Source of the DNA: Fallopia convolvulus
Lineage: Eukaryota; Streptophyta; Magnoliopsida; Caryophyllales; Polygonaceae
Length of the DNA: 64,000 nt
Direction: 5' to 3'
Assembly (NCBI GenBank): GCA_964016875.1
Contig: OZ024727.1
Span: 10,846,091 to 10,910,090, forward strand
The position numbers and the translations under genes are program-made. The notes beneath the pieces were generated by a model that saw only the letters and a list, made by a program, of their open reading frames with translations, searched no databases and had not been told where the DNA came from. This document shows, piece after piece, positions 21,801 through 32,778 of the stretch (the first letter of the stretch is position 1; every line of letters begins with the position of its first letter).

Positions 21801-22915
21801 AATACTACAGAAGTTGAGCTAAAGCAGCCTCAAGCATTAGATGTATGGGAGAAGATAAAGCAAACGAAAGATCCAAAGACCAAGCTCACTATTTTAACTA
21901 GTGGACCATTGACTACCTTAGCTAAGATTGTCCTTTCAGACAAAGATGCAAGCTCTTTCATCCAGGTTTGGTTGATCATTGTCCTGAAATCATTGAAAGT
22001 AAACAAAATTCTTAGAACGGTTGAAAAATATTTTTTGTTTAACTTGTTGCAGGATGTGTTTGTTGTAGGAGGAAATGTAGATTATGCTACCGAAGAACGT
22101 GGAAACACTTTCACTATCAGTTCAAATAGCTATTCTGAGCTCAACATGTTTCTTGATCCTGTTGCTGCACAGACTGTGTTCAAGTCAGAACTCAATATCA
22201 CTCTCATCCCACTCGGCGTACAGCGTAAGGTTAACTCGTTTGCTGAGATCATGGGCAAGCTGTATGAGACAAAGAAGACACCCGAAGTTCGTTTTGCTAG
22301 GCATCTTCTGTCCCGGTTGCATCGTCTTCAAAAGAAGAGTCGTAGATATCATCATATGGTAAAAAACTATGCTCTACATGTTTAAGGCTAGCTTGATATC
22401 ATTATGTATTTAAAGATTGATTTCATTTATTGAGGTCTATTGAACATTTTTATAGGTTTTTCGATGATATTTTCTAAATCAGGGTTCTTAACCTATGCCT
22501 TCTCGCATTTACCAAATTAATTGTGAGAATTGTCAACTCAAAATGGAAAACAGGAAGAGAACAATTTCAAAGTATGTTTCATGTGGTGCAGGATATCTTC
22601 TTGGGGGAGATCCTTGGTCCTGTGATCATGGCAGAAGAGCAATCACTTTTGGATTCAGAATTCAAAGTGAAACCAATCAGTATAATAGCAGTTGGCAATG
22701 AATCAGTCGACGGTCAGATGGTAATTGATAATATGAATGGAAAAAGTGTCAAGGTAATTGAAGAAGTGGATCAAACTGCTTACTATGGCTCATTTGCTAG
22801 TCGCCTTGGTGATGTGAAACAGTCTGCAGTATTGGGAAGCTTTTCTTTGCAGAAAAAGCTATGGAGCACACCACGTCGACACCCTACAACAGAGGAGGAA
22901 TTCCTTAAAGAATGA
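18815..22915 (+). CDS. NSH3: Two-domain nucleoside hydrolase (NSH3-like), copy A
   Basis: Extracellular inosine/adenosine-type nucleoside hydrolase splitting purine ribonucleosides into base and ribose; the role is taken from the Arabidopsis NSH3 family. Twelve exons: 18815-19000, 19246-19425, 19507-19617, 19749-20081, 20160-20336, 20427-20708, 20783-20905, 20998-21214, 21444-21694, 21770-21965, 22053-22358, 22592-22915. They would give about 894 residues, the usual family length. Residues 8-26 look like a signal peptide. Domain 1 has LLDTYVDTDD where copy B keeps DTDVDTDD, so a metal-binding Asp is Tyr. Domain 2 keeps VVFDMDMDAGDF. Exon 8 is 217 bp where 216 is expected. The extra T near 21076 (TTTTCATAAG) puts a TAA in frame after TIPFS. 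An acceptor at 21015-21016 would shorten the exon to 198 bp and restore frame. Otherwise it encodes only domain 1. Confidence 0.85.
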
Positions 22916-23400
22916 TGATTGTCTAAACATACTTGATTTTGTTTTGGTTCTGCACAGGGAAAGGGTAGAACACCAAAAAATAGCAATTGCCATTGTGTTT
23001 TCAGAAGAATAGGCAATTAGAGTATCATCAATAGGTTACAGGAAAGATTACACAGGGAATAAAAAGGAAAAGGAATAAATGAAGATAAGATATGATTATA
23101 TTTCTATTCTTGTATGTTTTTCTCTCTTATTTCCAGAGAAAAGCATTTTTCATAAATTGTGTATGGAAAAAACTATAAGCCTTCACTTCAACACTATATT
23201 AGAGTTCAAGATTGGCATGGATAGTACCATGTTGGACACAGTTTGATTTGTCTAGTCTGTGTATGAGTTGTTTCATATGTCCAATTTGAGTTGTCGATCT
23301 GTTTGTCTCTTGGATGATTAAACTTGTAAAATGCTAACTCATTAGATGCCCACTGTCGTTTCCTGATTGCTGCTTAAAGAAATACTGAGGCTGCAAAAAT
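22916..23400 (+). other. 3' region of nucleoside hydrolase copy A
   Basis: A non-coding tail conserved in copy B up to about 23372, with several AATAAA-like words near 23057-23075 (GGAATAAAAAGG, GGAATAAATG). The similarity to copy B ends near the CTCATTAGATGCCCACTG word plus some 35 bp. Confidence 0.6.
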
Positions 23401-24103
23401 CTGACTTCTCATTAATCTCAAGCGATATTTATAAAAGGAATACAAACTTGTACCCCAAGTCTTTCATGTTTTTTTTTTTATTGAAACAACAACAACAATG
23501 GCAAAAACTAAGCTACCAGCAACAAGCAAGGCTAGCCTAAAACACCATCTAGCAGATGGTGATCTTGAGATAACAACAACAAACCAAACCTAAACATAAC
23601 AAAATTTAAGGATTTAAAACTATAAACTTCAAAACTTTAGATCTACAATCTATAATCTTCAATCTTCAAACTTTAAACTTCAAAAATCAAACTTCAATCT
23701 TCAATCTTCAAAACTTCAGATCATCTATCTTCAATCTTCGATTCGGATTCAGAATCTCAACGCCAACAAAGGCGGAGATAGGGAAGAGGAGCAGAAGAAA
23801 GGGAGAGGGAAGGATCGAAAATGGGTAGAGAATTGGTCAGATCTGGTTTTTTGGGATGGAGGCACACAAGACGACGACGGGACGAGGATCTCGGAATCAA
23901 GATCTGAGAGCAAGAGCCCAAAATCTTCCAGAGAAAAACTCGCCGCAAGAGCCGCGCCTGAGAGTCAGATCTGGTTTTTGAGGTGGTAAAGGTCAGATTT
24001 GGTTTTTGGGGTGGTTGATGGGGAGAAGAGGAAGAGAAGCTAGGGCCGGCTCAAAGGGAGCGTATTCCCCAGCTCTCTTTCCCCTCTTTCACTTTTTGAT
24101 AAC
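23401..24103 (-). mobile_element. Probable copia LTR remnant
   Basis: The minus strand starts TGTTATCAAAAAGTG at 24104, directly after the purine-rich TTGAGGAGAAATA that follows a copia RNase H remnant. This is the expected position of a 3' LTR. The far end is not resolved. The stretch 23600-23750 is a run of CTTCAATCTT-like words, and 23755-24050 is GC-richer. Confidence 0.45.
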
Positions 24104-24790
24104 ATATTTCTCCTCAAGTTGAAGCATAAAGGTCACAATTGCCCAACTTGCCATGATAAAACTAAAGCTTCTGAGTATCAAGAGCTTTGGTGAGGATATG
24201 AGCATGCTGCACATGAGTCCGAATATGAGTAGTTGTAACTCCTCCTGATAGAATGAGATCCCGAATGGAATGACAATCAACCTCAATATACTTTGTACGA
24301 TCATGGAAGACGGGATTTGCTGCAATATGCAATGCAACATGGCTATCTCAAAACAATCGCATAGGGGACATAAGATGAATACCAAGAGATAACAAAAAGA
24401 CCTTAGCCATAACAACTCACAACAAGTAGCAACAATCACGTGGTACTCAAACTTGACAGTGGACCAAGGCACTGTCTTCTGCTTCTTGGTACGTCAACAA
24501 ACTAGAGACGATCCAAGTTGAACGTAGTAACCTATAACTCAATGACATGTGAAAGGACATGTCGCATAGTCAAAATAAAAAAAAAGTAGTCAACTCAAGA
24601 CGAGAGGATCGATATAAGTAAATCCCTTGTCCAAGATGACTCTTACGATATCGGAGAACACGAGTGGCAACATCTCAGTGGTCAATAATCAGCCTCTGTA
24701 TAAACTGAGTCAAAGTATGAACAACATATATAACATATGTTAGGTATAGTGATAGTCAAATAAATAAGCCAACCAAGAAGCCTCATATAT
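24104..24790 (-). pseudogene. Ty1/copia RT-RNase H remnant
   Basis: Read on the minus strand with frameshifts, this matches the end of a copia polyprotein. WLIYLTITIP with a following Q/FD...YTEADY-like piece corresponds to the end of RT. VPWSTVKFEYHVIVATCCEL then WLRSF corresponds to the ARSSAEAEYRAM...CEL.WL segment of RNase H. Many stops are present, so it is inactive. Confidence 0.65.
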
Positions 24791-24796
24791 TGATCA

Positions 24797-24945
24797 CCAC
24801 TAGTAAAAATGGCATGATGCTTTTTTTAATGTCATGCTAATGATTGCATTAAAGCCTGCGTATGGCGCTTTTCTGAAAGCGCCCTATAAAGGCATGCGCA
24901 TAAAAAAAGCGCCATAAAACTGTTTTTTTATTATTTTAAAATTCA
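24797..24945 (+). mobile_element. Possible CACTA-type terminal fragment
   Basis: Starts CACTAGTAAAAATGGC and contains a GCGCTTTT word facing AAAGCGCC, then AAAAAAGCGCC again. A CACTA terminus followed by short inverted subterminal words is the pattern of En/Spm elements. It sits between the gag and RT remnants of a copia element. No partner end is seen. Confidence 0.4.
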
Positions 24946-25662
24946 AACTGTTTTTCTAACTTGACATGCTCATATTCTTTCTCAATCTTAAGAGCAATTC
25001 CCTTGTTAGAGCTATTCTTTAGCATTCTTGTATCAAATTCCATCAACTTACCAAAGACTTAATGACGTGTGGACTTAATGGTGATAGGGTCCTCCTTTAG
25101 TAGTCCCCAAGTAACAGAATGTTTGGGACCAAGACCCTCGATCACAGTATATATCTTATCCTCTTGGGTGAACTTATCTCCAATGTCGAGAGCATTCAAT
25201 CGGTTGACAAGCGACTCAAAATAAGACTGATACATTGAGACTGTCTCATTATCTTGCTCTTGAAGTTGAGGAGATCTCTCTTAGCCGCTAGTTGGTGTGT
25301 TCTTTTCAGATTTGGACTACCTATGTGCATTTATTCAATGTCAATCCACATATCATTGGTGGTTTTGCAACTAACCACTTTAAGCAAGTCTTCAGTACCT
25401 AAGACATTGTTTAGGTACATCTTGGCCTTGAAGTTCTTCTCCATCCCTTGCCACTTTGTTGCCCCTATCCTCTAGCTATCTTTCTTGTTATCAGAATTCA
25501 GAAACAATAAAGTTTCCATCTTCAATAACTACCCATGCCTAGTAGTCATGACTTTTGATCTAGTTTGGAGAAAAGAACTTTCCAGTGGTCGTATACAACT
25601 AGCTTTAGTCGGGGTGGCTTGTTGTTCCCAAATCCAACAGTGTAGTTGGCGTTGTTGTTCGT
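24946..25662 (-). pseudogene. Ty1/copia gag remnant (UBN2 type)
   Basis: The minus strand from 25662 starts MTNNNANYTVGFGNNKPPRL. Further down, with frameshifts, it reads KRDLLNFKSK and words that match the copia gag (UBN2) region with its L...F...MRML-like repeats, ending near EHVKLEKQF at 24950. It probably belongs to the same element as the RT-RNase H remnant at 24104-24790, with the middle of pol lost. Confidence 0.55.
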
Positions 25663-25679
25663 CATTGTAGTTACTTCTA

Positions 25680-26760
25680 ATAACACAAATCTAGAGTAAC
25701 ATACTCTAATAATAATTGTTGGAATTGTATGAGTTAGTAACAAAGGAAGGAACAAGAGTTTTTCCTTGGACAATGGAAGTAAGAGTAAGGAGGAATAATA
25801 AACATGGTATTTAGAGAGGAAAATTTTCTATCAAACCAATAAGTCGTAGAAAGAAAAACTTCTACTCATAAGTCTTTTACTCTAAGGATTTCAATGGTCT
25901 ACTTATTTTATTAATTTCAATGAATACAAGACAAGTTAAGTCTCTCTGGTAACTAGACACCAATCTAGTTCAACCTACTCAACTTCTACAACCTTATTTG
26001 TAAACCCAACATTGTGTTAATGAACCACAAACCTGAATACTTGAACCAATGTGGAGTTTGTCACTGGAAAATGCGAACAAAATCGTTTGAACACCAACGC
26101 TATAAAATCACACTTATAACCCTAAACAACAAAGCATATTTATAGAGCCTCTTCCAAAATTTAATCTCAATCATGATCTTGTCATATCGTGATGATATTC
26201 CATTCAGAAGATCGCTATAAAATCGGATTATAATATTAAACCTCTAACTGATTCTATCTCCGATCGGGTTTTTACCTAAATTGATTGATCTTAGAATATT
26301 ATGTTTGGTCTTTCTATCCTATGCCCGGATAACAAACCTAGCTTTTTTAGAAACTAAAACCCTAAAAGGAGATGCATGAACCCTTAAAAAATAAAATAAA
26401 ATAAAATCCTTAAATAAATCAAACTAGTAAAATCTTTCCAAAACTTATCCTATGCCTTGAGGGCATAAGATAGAAAAATCCTATTACGTTTCCAGCTGCC
26501 ATATTCCTTCAGCTACTATCTTCTCTTCTATCAAACAACTCATTCCAGCTTTCAAATCGTTATAAATCATCCATACAAATCATGATAACTTGTCATATAC
26601 AGAAAGCCACATAGCTTCTCGTAGAAGTTGTCCAGATTATCAGTCATTCGCTCTGTTGTTCCCTCATGATGTTTCTTCACTTTGATGATTTGCGTCTTTC
26701 TGGTTGTTTCTTTGATTTTTTTCTTCACTCTAACTTGGTAATTTCCTATATCTCATGTTT
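25680..26760. other. Probable copia 5' region; no gene
   Basis: AT-rich and without ORFs. A 150-bp part near 26308-26470 (TTTCTATCCTATGCCC, then TTTTTAGAAACTAAAACCCT) recurs near 44630-44790, so it is a dispersed repeat. An (AAAAT)n run lies at about 26390. No LTR boundary or primer site could be fixed. Confidence 0.4.
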
Positions 26761-27764
26761 AATAGAAACACTCAAGGGAACAACACATTGATTAAATCAT
26801 ACATAATTTTTTATGATAAGAAATAAGGAATTATAGACTAACGAATGTTCCAAGGTGCATTTATGCGAGCACCCAAAACCAACTTACATTTTAAGACAAT
26901 TGTGTTAGAAAATGCACTTTTCCTCTTCCACTCAAACCCCATCCACGCAATGGGTTATCCAAATGCTGCAGTTTTGACTTCTCCATCCCTGAACAAAACC
27001 ACCCAAAGAAGAAAAGGAATCGAAGGGTAAAGGGAAAGAAAGAGGAAAAGTGGAAAAGGGAAACTGGGGAAATTATGATTCTTGATGAGAGCGTGTCGCG
27101 ACTTTATGGTCTCCTTTTTGTGCGTGCATCGTTTCAGAATTTTAGACCTTGGTTAGACATTCTGCTCCATCTCTAACATATTCTTATCCCATTTGTTTGC
27201 CTTTTGTTTTCCTGGTCCACCATCCTCTATTATTTAAACACCATATGGGTCCTCTATCTTCGTCCACCCTAAGCTATGGTTACTCGATCATCATCACTAG
27301 TGGCCATACTATGATTTATTTATATTTATATTTATATTTATCCAATTTACAGTTTGATTTGATGTTCAGCAATGTTTGTCGTCTAAGCATAATATAGTAG
27401 TGTGTTTATATATATATCACGATTCAAAGAACTCCCTTGCTGCATTCGATGAATAAAAAAAGTAGTAAATATAATGTGTAAAGAGATGCTCAGTTAACCA
27501 ACAAGCATGATCGAACAATTTATTTAATAACTATAATGGCATCAATCCTTTATAACTACCAAATTCTTAGATAATATATAGGTAGAGTTCGGGTGTAAAT
27601 GGGCGCCCACATATAAAATGAAAAAGAGCATGGGCCGTTGAATGTGGTGAAATCAAGGACATGAATTATTTTATTAAAAAAGGGGGAAATGCGTGATATG
27701 GCTAAATTTATGGTGAAATATCATGTATTTTTCGGAAAAAATAGATACAAGAGGCGTATGATGG
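26761..27764. other. Intergenic DNA with no recognised feature
   Basis: No convincing ORF or repeat apart from a short TTATAT run near 27315-27340. At about 27600-27740 the sequence changes character, with GGGCGCCCACATATAAAATG and a GGGGGAAATGCG word, and leads into the word array at 27765. Confidence 0.4.
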
Positions 27765-28530
27765 ATGTACATCAAAAGGGGATTTTTGTGCATCAAAACT
27801 GGTTATGGATGCATAAAAAAATGACCAAATATGCATCAAACTATGTGCATAAATATATATTTGTATAATAAAATTAGTCGTATGTGCATCAAAACTAACT
27901 GTCCTACGTGCATCAAAAGCATTAGTATGTGCATCAAAACAACTAAGAAGTGTATATTGTTTGTATGCACATCAAAAATATATGATTGTATATGCATCAA
28001 AACTGGCCGAATGTGTGAGTGGATATATGTTTGGGGCATCAAAAGGAACCTTATGTGAATGAAAATAAACAAAAAAGTGCATCTTGTTAATTTGTGAGTG
28101 GATCAAAATTAAATTAATGTGCATCAAAATTTGCAAAATGTTCATCAAAAAATAAAAAAAAAATCGAAATCGATGCACAATGTACATCAATAAAATTGAT
28201 ATACAAATAGCTAGTTTTTATGTACATACAAGCTGAAATCGATGCACAAAAGTGTGTCTTATTTATGCATGTGCATCAAAACTCGTATGTGCATCAAAAC
28301 AACCAAAAATTACATGTTATTTTGAATATGCATCCAAATTAACAACACGAGCATCAGAAACTAGCTAAGTATTGAATTTATACGCACAAGTAAGGTTACA
28401 AAAACATAAAATAAATAAAAAGATTGAAATTGATACACATTGTGTATAAAAACTCGAAGCACTAACAACAAAATTTCATGTATATAGAGTAAGTTTTCAT
28501 GTACATTCAAGACAAAAATGATGCACATGC
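27765..28530. repeat. Irregular array of the word (G/A)TGCATCAAAA
   Basis: At least 15 copies of GTGCATCAAAAC or a one- to two-base variant occur within about 600 bp. Examples are at 27790, 27830, 27884, 27908, 27931, 27990, 28117, 28268 and 28286. Spacing varies from about 17 to 60 bp. The DNA between the words is AT-rich and not conserved. I do not know a named repeat of this kind. Confidence 0.8.
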
Positions 28531-30710
28531 TACACTTGTCTCCTAGAAATGGTTTTCTTTTAAAAAATACGCAAATAATTTGAGAAAAATACGCTTGTGC
28601 CATTTTTTTTACCATCTTTAATAAAAGTCTAATTTAGATCGTCACTTTATTTTAGAGAAGGGACAAAATTCATTCCTAACTAGTTGAAGTCCCGAGATAT
28701 GATATTCACGGGATAATTTTACTAAAAACTATACAATTCTATGATATTAATTTAAAATACTAAATATATTTATATAATATCATAGTAATAAATTATGCAA
28801 TAGATAAATTATTTTTTTTAGATTGTACTCCACATTTTAATTGAATATATTTTTAAATATTTTTCCATTATTTGTGGAGATCTTGTCCAAATATAGATTG
28901 AAATTATTAAAATATTTATTTTACTTCTTATTGAATCTTTTTCAAAAATATTTTCTTATTTTTTTAGACACTAATATGTATAAAATACTTAATTTTTTTA
29001 TAAAACTAATAATAATTAGGATAGGTTATCTACAAAGAGTAATATAATTTATTAAAATATTTTTTAAAGTTAATTTTAAAAAATTATATATTAGGGTTCT
29101 TATCTTTTACTCTATAATAATAAGAATGTTTGTAAATATGAAAAATACAATATAAATATTAGTATAGAAGAGAACATTTTTGTTGATTTAAGAGATAAAA
29201 TATAGAGAAAATTATCTATGTATTATTTTGCAAAATTCAATCCATCTATAAAGTTTTTTTCCATACTAAATTTACATAACGAAGAAATAAAATATAAAGG
29301 AAATTAATGTATACGAAAATTTACAAAATTCAATGTATTAATTAAACTATCATCCATATTAAATTACAAAAAAGCATAGAGATAAAAAAGTTTAAATGTA
29401 AGGTGGGGCTAGATAAAAAAAATATTCTATATTTACATAAATAAAATAAAAAGGAAATTAAGAAAAATGCAATGTAAAGTTTTCTCAAAATTCAATTTAA
29501 GCAAGTATTCATCAACATTTGTAAATTTTTCTATTTTTTTTATCAAACTTTCATTTAAAAACAAATCTATAATATATATGCATAAAAAGATAAAGAAAAA
29601 CTAATTTTATTAATTAAAATTAAAATTCGAATTTTTATTTATTTTTTGACATTTACATATAATCTTAGTCATCAACATAAAATTATATTTTTCAAAGTAA
29701 AAATATGTCAACATAACAAAATTTATTATTTAAAATTATATCATTATATAGATATAAATTTTATACTTGGAGCTCAAGCCTTGTTAAAAGATAAAAAAAT
29801 ATATTAAGACCCTAAATCTTGTTAAAAGATAAAAATATTAATTTAATATGAAAAATATCATCTCATAGGAATTCATGTATATAAAAATTATATAAATATG
29901 TTATACATTGTAGTAAACTAATACATAATCCATAGATAGAAAATTTTATACATAAAAGATTATATAAACATGTTATCTATTTAGTATATATAACAAAAAT
30001 ACTATAAGTTGTTACAAAATTTATTAAAATAAAATTTCACATTAATTTATTCAAAAATATCACGTGGCGCAAATTTTACAACAAACTTGGGTAATTATAT
30101 TTATTGACTAATTTAATTGATTGATTAGTTATAATCTCTTAATTATATGTTCAATTAAACAAATAAAAATATTAAGTTTGACTTCTTGGTGGAGGAAGCG
30201 TGCGAAGCACATGAAATGCAACTAGGCATTTGGTAAATTCATATTGTTCTGAAGAATGAAGATCATAATGAAGATTTCCACTCTTGAAAATAAAGTATGG
30301 ATGAGACTGACGTCATTTGTCTTCACTAACCAGAGTACTTAGTTGACCTAAATAAAGAGTAGACCCGTCTCCCTTTTATTAAAAAAAATCATTTCCCTCA
30401 CGCCTATACCATCGATCGATTAAAAAATTAAGGCTCTAGAACGAGAGTTTTGCCATGAGACACATTCTTTAACAAAATTACATTTTTGTTTTGAAGTGAT
30501 GACATGTGCATTAAACCATCCTATCAATGACATTTGCATTTACCCATCCTTTTTAAGGGATGAAAGGATGGTTAATTGAACTTTTGTTAATACAAAATAA
30601 TATAACTTTTGTGGTAAGCGTATTTTCAAGGGATGAAAAGTTGGTGATTATTAAATTATGAAAATGGCAAGCAGCCAAGTAGGAATAAAACTAGTCTTAC
30701 GCTCCGTTTG
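28531..30710. other. Very AT-rich intergenic DNA, diverged repeat family
   Basis: No gene. The interval from AACTAGTTGAAGTCCCG (28678) onward shares order and wording with 38560-39650. Shared words include AAGGTGGGGC, then TCTATATTTACA, AAGGAAATTAAG, TTCAATTTAAGCAAG and TTAAAATTCGAATT. This indicates two old copies of one long AT-rich element. A local duplicate CTTGTTAAAAGATAAAAA occurs near 29780 and 29820. Confidence 0.5.
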
Positions 30711-31021
30711 GCAAATTAAAATCGGTACTTATCGGTGTTGATGCTGATACTGATACTGATACTTATGGTTGTTGATGTTGATCTTGGATGTTGCTATGAG
30801 TTGCTTATTTTTCAAATAATCTGAGATGTGTTCGGTAAACTGAATTGCTGATATTATAAGGAAGAGGTGTAAAATTACTGAAAAGGGCTTTAATAGAGGG
30901 TAAATAAAAATAAAAAAATTATTTTTTATTACTTATGTGTCATGTGGGTTGCATATGACAAATTTTAACCCCAATGTGTGCACCTTTGTACACTTTGCTA
31001 GATTCATCGTCGTCTCCACGA

Positions 31022-31156
31022 ATGGCGGCCTCCATCTCCTCTGTGTGGCTCATCTCTGCTCCACGAGTGGCTCCATTGAAGCTCCTCTCTACGGCGAACC
31101 AGGAAGACGACGCTACGCCATTGTTGTCGTTTGGCCGTGCTCATCAGTTGTTATAG
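31022..31156 (+). pseudogene. GC-rich coding-like fragment, possibly captured
   Basis: A short frame starting MAASISSVWLISAPRVAPLK and continuing through EDDATPLLSFGRAHQLL to a stop. Its composition is far richer in GC than the AT-rich surroundings. The Ala/Ser-rich start resembles an organelle-targeting peptide. I do not recognise the parent gene. Confidence 0.3.
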
Positions 31157-31179
31157 GCAAAGAAATCGGGCCACAATCT

Positions 31180-31292
31180 CCTAAAGGTCTTCTCCGAGGA
31201 CAACGAAGAACACGATTAGATTTTGGCTGAAATTGGAGGTCTTCGCCGAGGACAACCTATGCCGGAATTTGAGGTCTTCGCTGAGGACGACA
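31180..31292. repeat. Tandem GGTCTTCGCCGAGGAC words (left part)
   Basis: The word GGTCTTCGC(C/T)GAGGAC followed by a CCGGAATT word recurs with about 40-45 bp spacing at 31228 and 31271, with a related copy near 31186. The series continues beyond the copia insertion at 37845-37975. It shows that the copia element landed inside a small tandem array. Confidence 0.65.
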
Positions 31293-31295
31293 AAA

Positions 31296-31572
31296 TGTAG
31301 AGATATAAGTGTCCGCGTGTAATGGTTGTTACGAGATATTAAGCATAGTCAAACTTTGACTTGATTAGTTTGTTAAAACGCTATGTCACGCGTGCACAAG
31401 AAGCAAAAGATGGGTTTTACATTTAAATACTCTCTTGTACAGTAGCTTCATTGGTAACAAACTGAATAACAGAATTGAGAGTTCTTCTTCCATGTCTGTC
31501 TTTCTTCTCGTTTTCCTTCTTGTTTGATCGTGAGTGTGAGTGAGGAATTGAGTAAGATAGCTCAATTCTACA
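31296..31572 (+). repeat. 5' LTR of the copia element
   Basis: Runs from TGTAGAGATATAAG to CAATTCTACA. A short LTR with a TTTAAATA word (31421) as a likely promoter. The last 160 bp match the 3' LTR exactly as far as I can read. Confidence 0.93.
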
Positions 31573-31588
31573 TGGTATCAGAGCTCTG
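31573..31588 (+). promoter_or_regulatory. Primer binding site, initiator Met tRNA type
   Basis: TGGTATCAGAGCTCTG follows the LTR directly. TGGTATCAGAGC is the classic copia primer site complementary to the 3' end of initiator methionine tRNA. Confidence 0.92.
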
Positions 31589-31647
31589 TGGGGGCTTGAT
31601 CTACGTTTTGGAGTGTTGACGAGAGAAGGAATTGGTGGAAGACGACA

Positions 31648-32748
31648 ATGGTCGGACAGAATCAAGGTGATCCGTATTCTCTGAATAATTCGGATAATCC
31701 AGGGCATGGATTGACACAGACACAGTTTGATGGAGGAAATTATCTTGTTTGGAGTCGACAAGTGAAGATGGCGCTTGAAGCTAAGCTGAAGTTAGGGTTC
31801 GTGGACGGAACTCTACCGAAACCAGGAAGTGGACATCGAGATGAAGCTCGGTGGATCAGGTGTGATAATATGATCAAATGTTGGTTGTTGAACTTGATTA
31901 GTCCAGAATTATCCACTGCATTTGTTTTTGCTCCGACTGCTCAAGATCTGTGGAGAGATATTGAAGAACGATACAATCAAAGTCATGCTCCTTTGATTTA
32001 TCGCCTTCAACAAGAATTATCTTCAATTGTGCAAGGTGATATGTCTGTAATTGCATATTACACAAGATTGAAGCAATGTTGGGATGAATTGGAGAATTTG
32101 ACTGGAATTCCGAGCTGTGATTGTGGAGGAAGCAAGAATTGCGTGTGTGATTTACCAGGAAAATTTCAAGATGTGTTGAAACAGAATCGCCTAATACAGT
32201 TCTTACTAAAACTTAATGATCAATTTGATTCAGTCAAGAGTCATATATTGTCCATGGATCCTTTACCAAAGGTCAATAAGGCGTATTATACAGAACAAGT
32301 GGAGACTCAAAAGAATGTTGTTACACCAATTCAAGAACATGCAGCTGGTTTTTCAGCAAATTCCTTTCGAGGAAAAGGAAATCAAGAACAAGGCCATCCT
32401 GGAGCAAGTTCTTCTGGCAACAGAAACAATTCAGAGGACAAAAAAGAGATGAAGAAGTGGAAGAATGGTGACAAGAAAGTATGTTTTCACTGCAAAGAGG
32501 AAGGGCATGTGAAGAGTCAATGTTTTGAGCTCATCGGCTATCCTGATTGGTATAAAGGAAATCATAATCGAGGAGGTTATAGAGGAGCAGCTCAGGTTAG
32601 CACTGAACAGGAAGAAAAGGTTCAACAGGATACTCCTCTTGATGCTAGCAATGGGATAAATCCAGAGTTGGTCCAAGCTATTTGTCCGGAAATGATCAAG
32701 GCGTTCAAAGGCAAAGCAGTGATGAATGTGGAGACTTGCATATCTTAG
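31648..32748 (+). CDS. Copia gag protein
   Basis: A 366-residue intact frame. Residues 20-60 (NYLVWSRQVKMALEAKLKLG) are the DUF4219-like start of copia gag. Residues 60-230 form the retrotran_gag/UBN2 region (LWRDIEERYNQSHAPLIYRL). A CCHC zinc knuckle, CFHCKEEGHVKSQC, sits near residue 275. It ends at a TAG after VETCIS, while a pol-like frame resumes 30 bp later at 32779. The stop therefore probably breaks a former gag-pol fusion. As a gag protein it would assemble the cytoplasmic particle. Confidence 0.88.
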   Translation: MVGQNQGDPYSLNNSDNPGHGLTQTQFDGGNYLVWSRQVKMALEAKLKLGFVDGTLPKPGSGHRDEARWIRCDNMIKCWLLNLISPELSTAFVFAPTAQDLWRDIEERYNQSHAPLIYRLQQELSSIVQGDMSVIAYYTRLKQCWDELENLTGIPSCDCGGSKNCVCDLPGKFQDVLKQNRLIQFLLKLNDQFDSVKSHILSMDPLPKVNKAYYTEQVETQKNVVTPIQEHAAGFSANSFRGKGNQEQGHPGASSSGNRNNSEDKKEMKKWKNGDKKVCFHCKEEGHVKSQCFELIGYPDWYKGNHNRGGYRGAAQVSTEQEEKVQQDTPLDASNGINPELVQAICPEMIKAFKGKAVMNVETCIS

Positions 32749-32778
32749 TTTGGTGGTGCAAGTAGCAGCTTCTCGGGT

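Larger units (their letters stand above)
17992..23372 (+). repeat. Segmental duplication, copy A (nucleoside hydrolase locus)
   Basis: The stretch from GCATTCGTTCC at 17992 to about 23372 is repeated at about 46407-51967 in the same orientation. It covers promoter, leader, all 12 exons, introns and 3' region. The two copies lie about 28.5 kb apart, and the intervening DNA is almost entirely transposons. Confidence 0.92.

Noticed and set aside
27831..28058. ORFs with repeated MCIKT or LMHI peptides in the GTGCATCAAAA array
   Set aside because: They only reflect the repeated DNA word; there is no start context or domain, and the two strands give similar ORFs.
27765..28530. CRISPR-like array of short direct repeats
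   Set aside because: Repeats are 10-12 bp with uneven spacing and no fixed spacer length, in a plant nuclear context with no Cas genes.
31423..31761. A 112-codon minus-strand ORF over the copia LTR, repeated at 37672-37854
   Set aside because: It is the LTR read antisense, present in both LTRs because they are duplicates.
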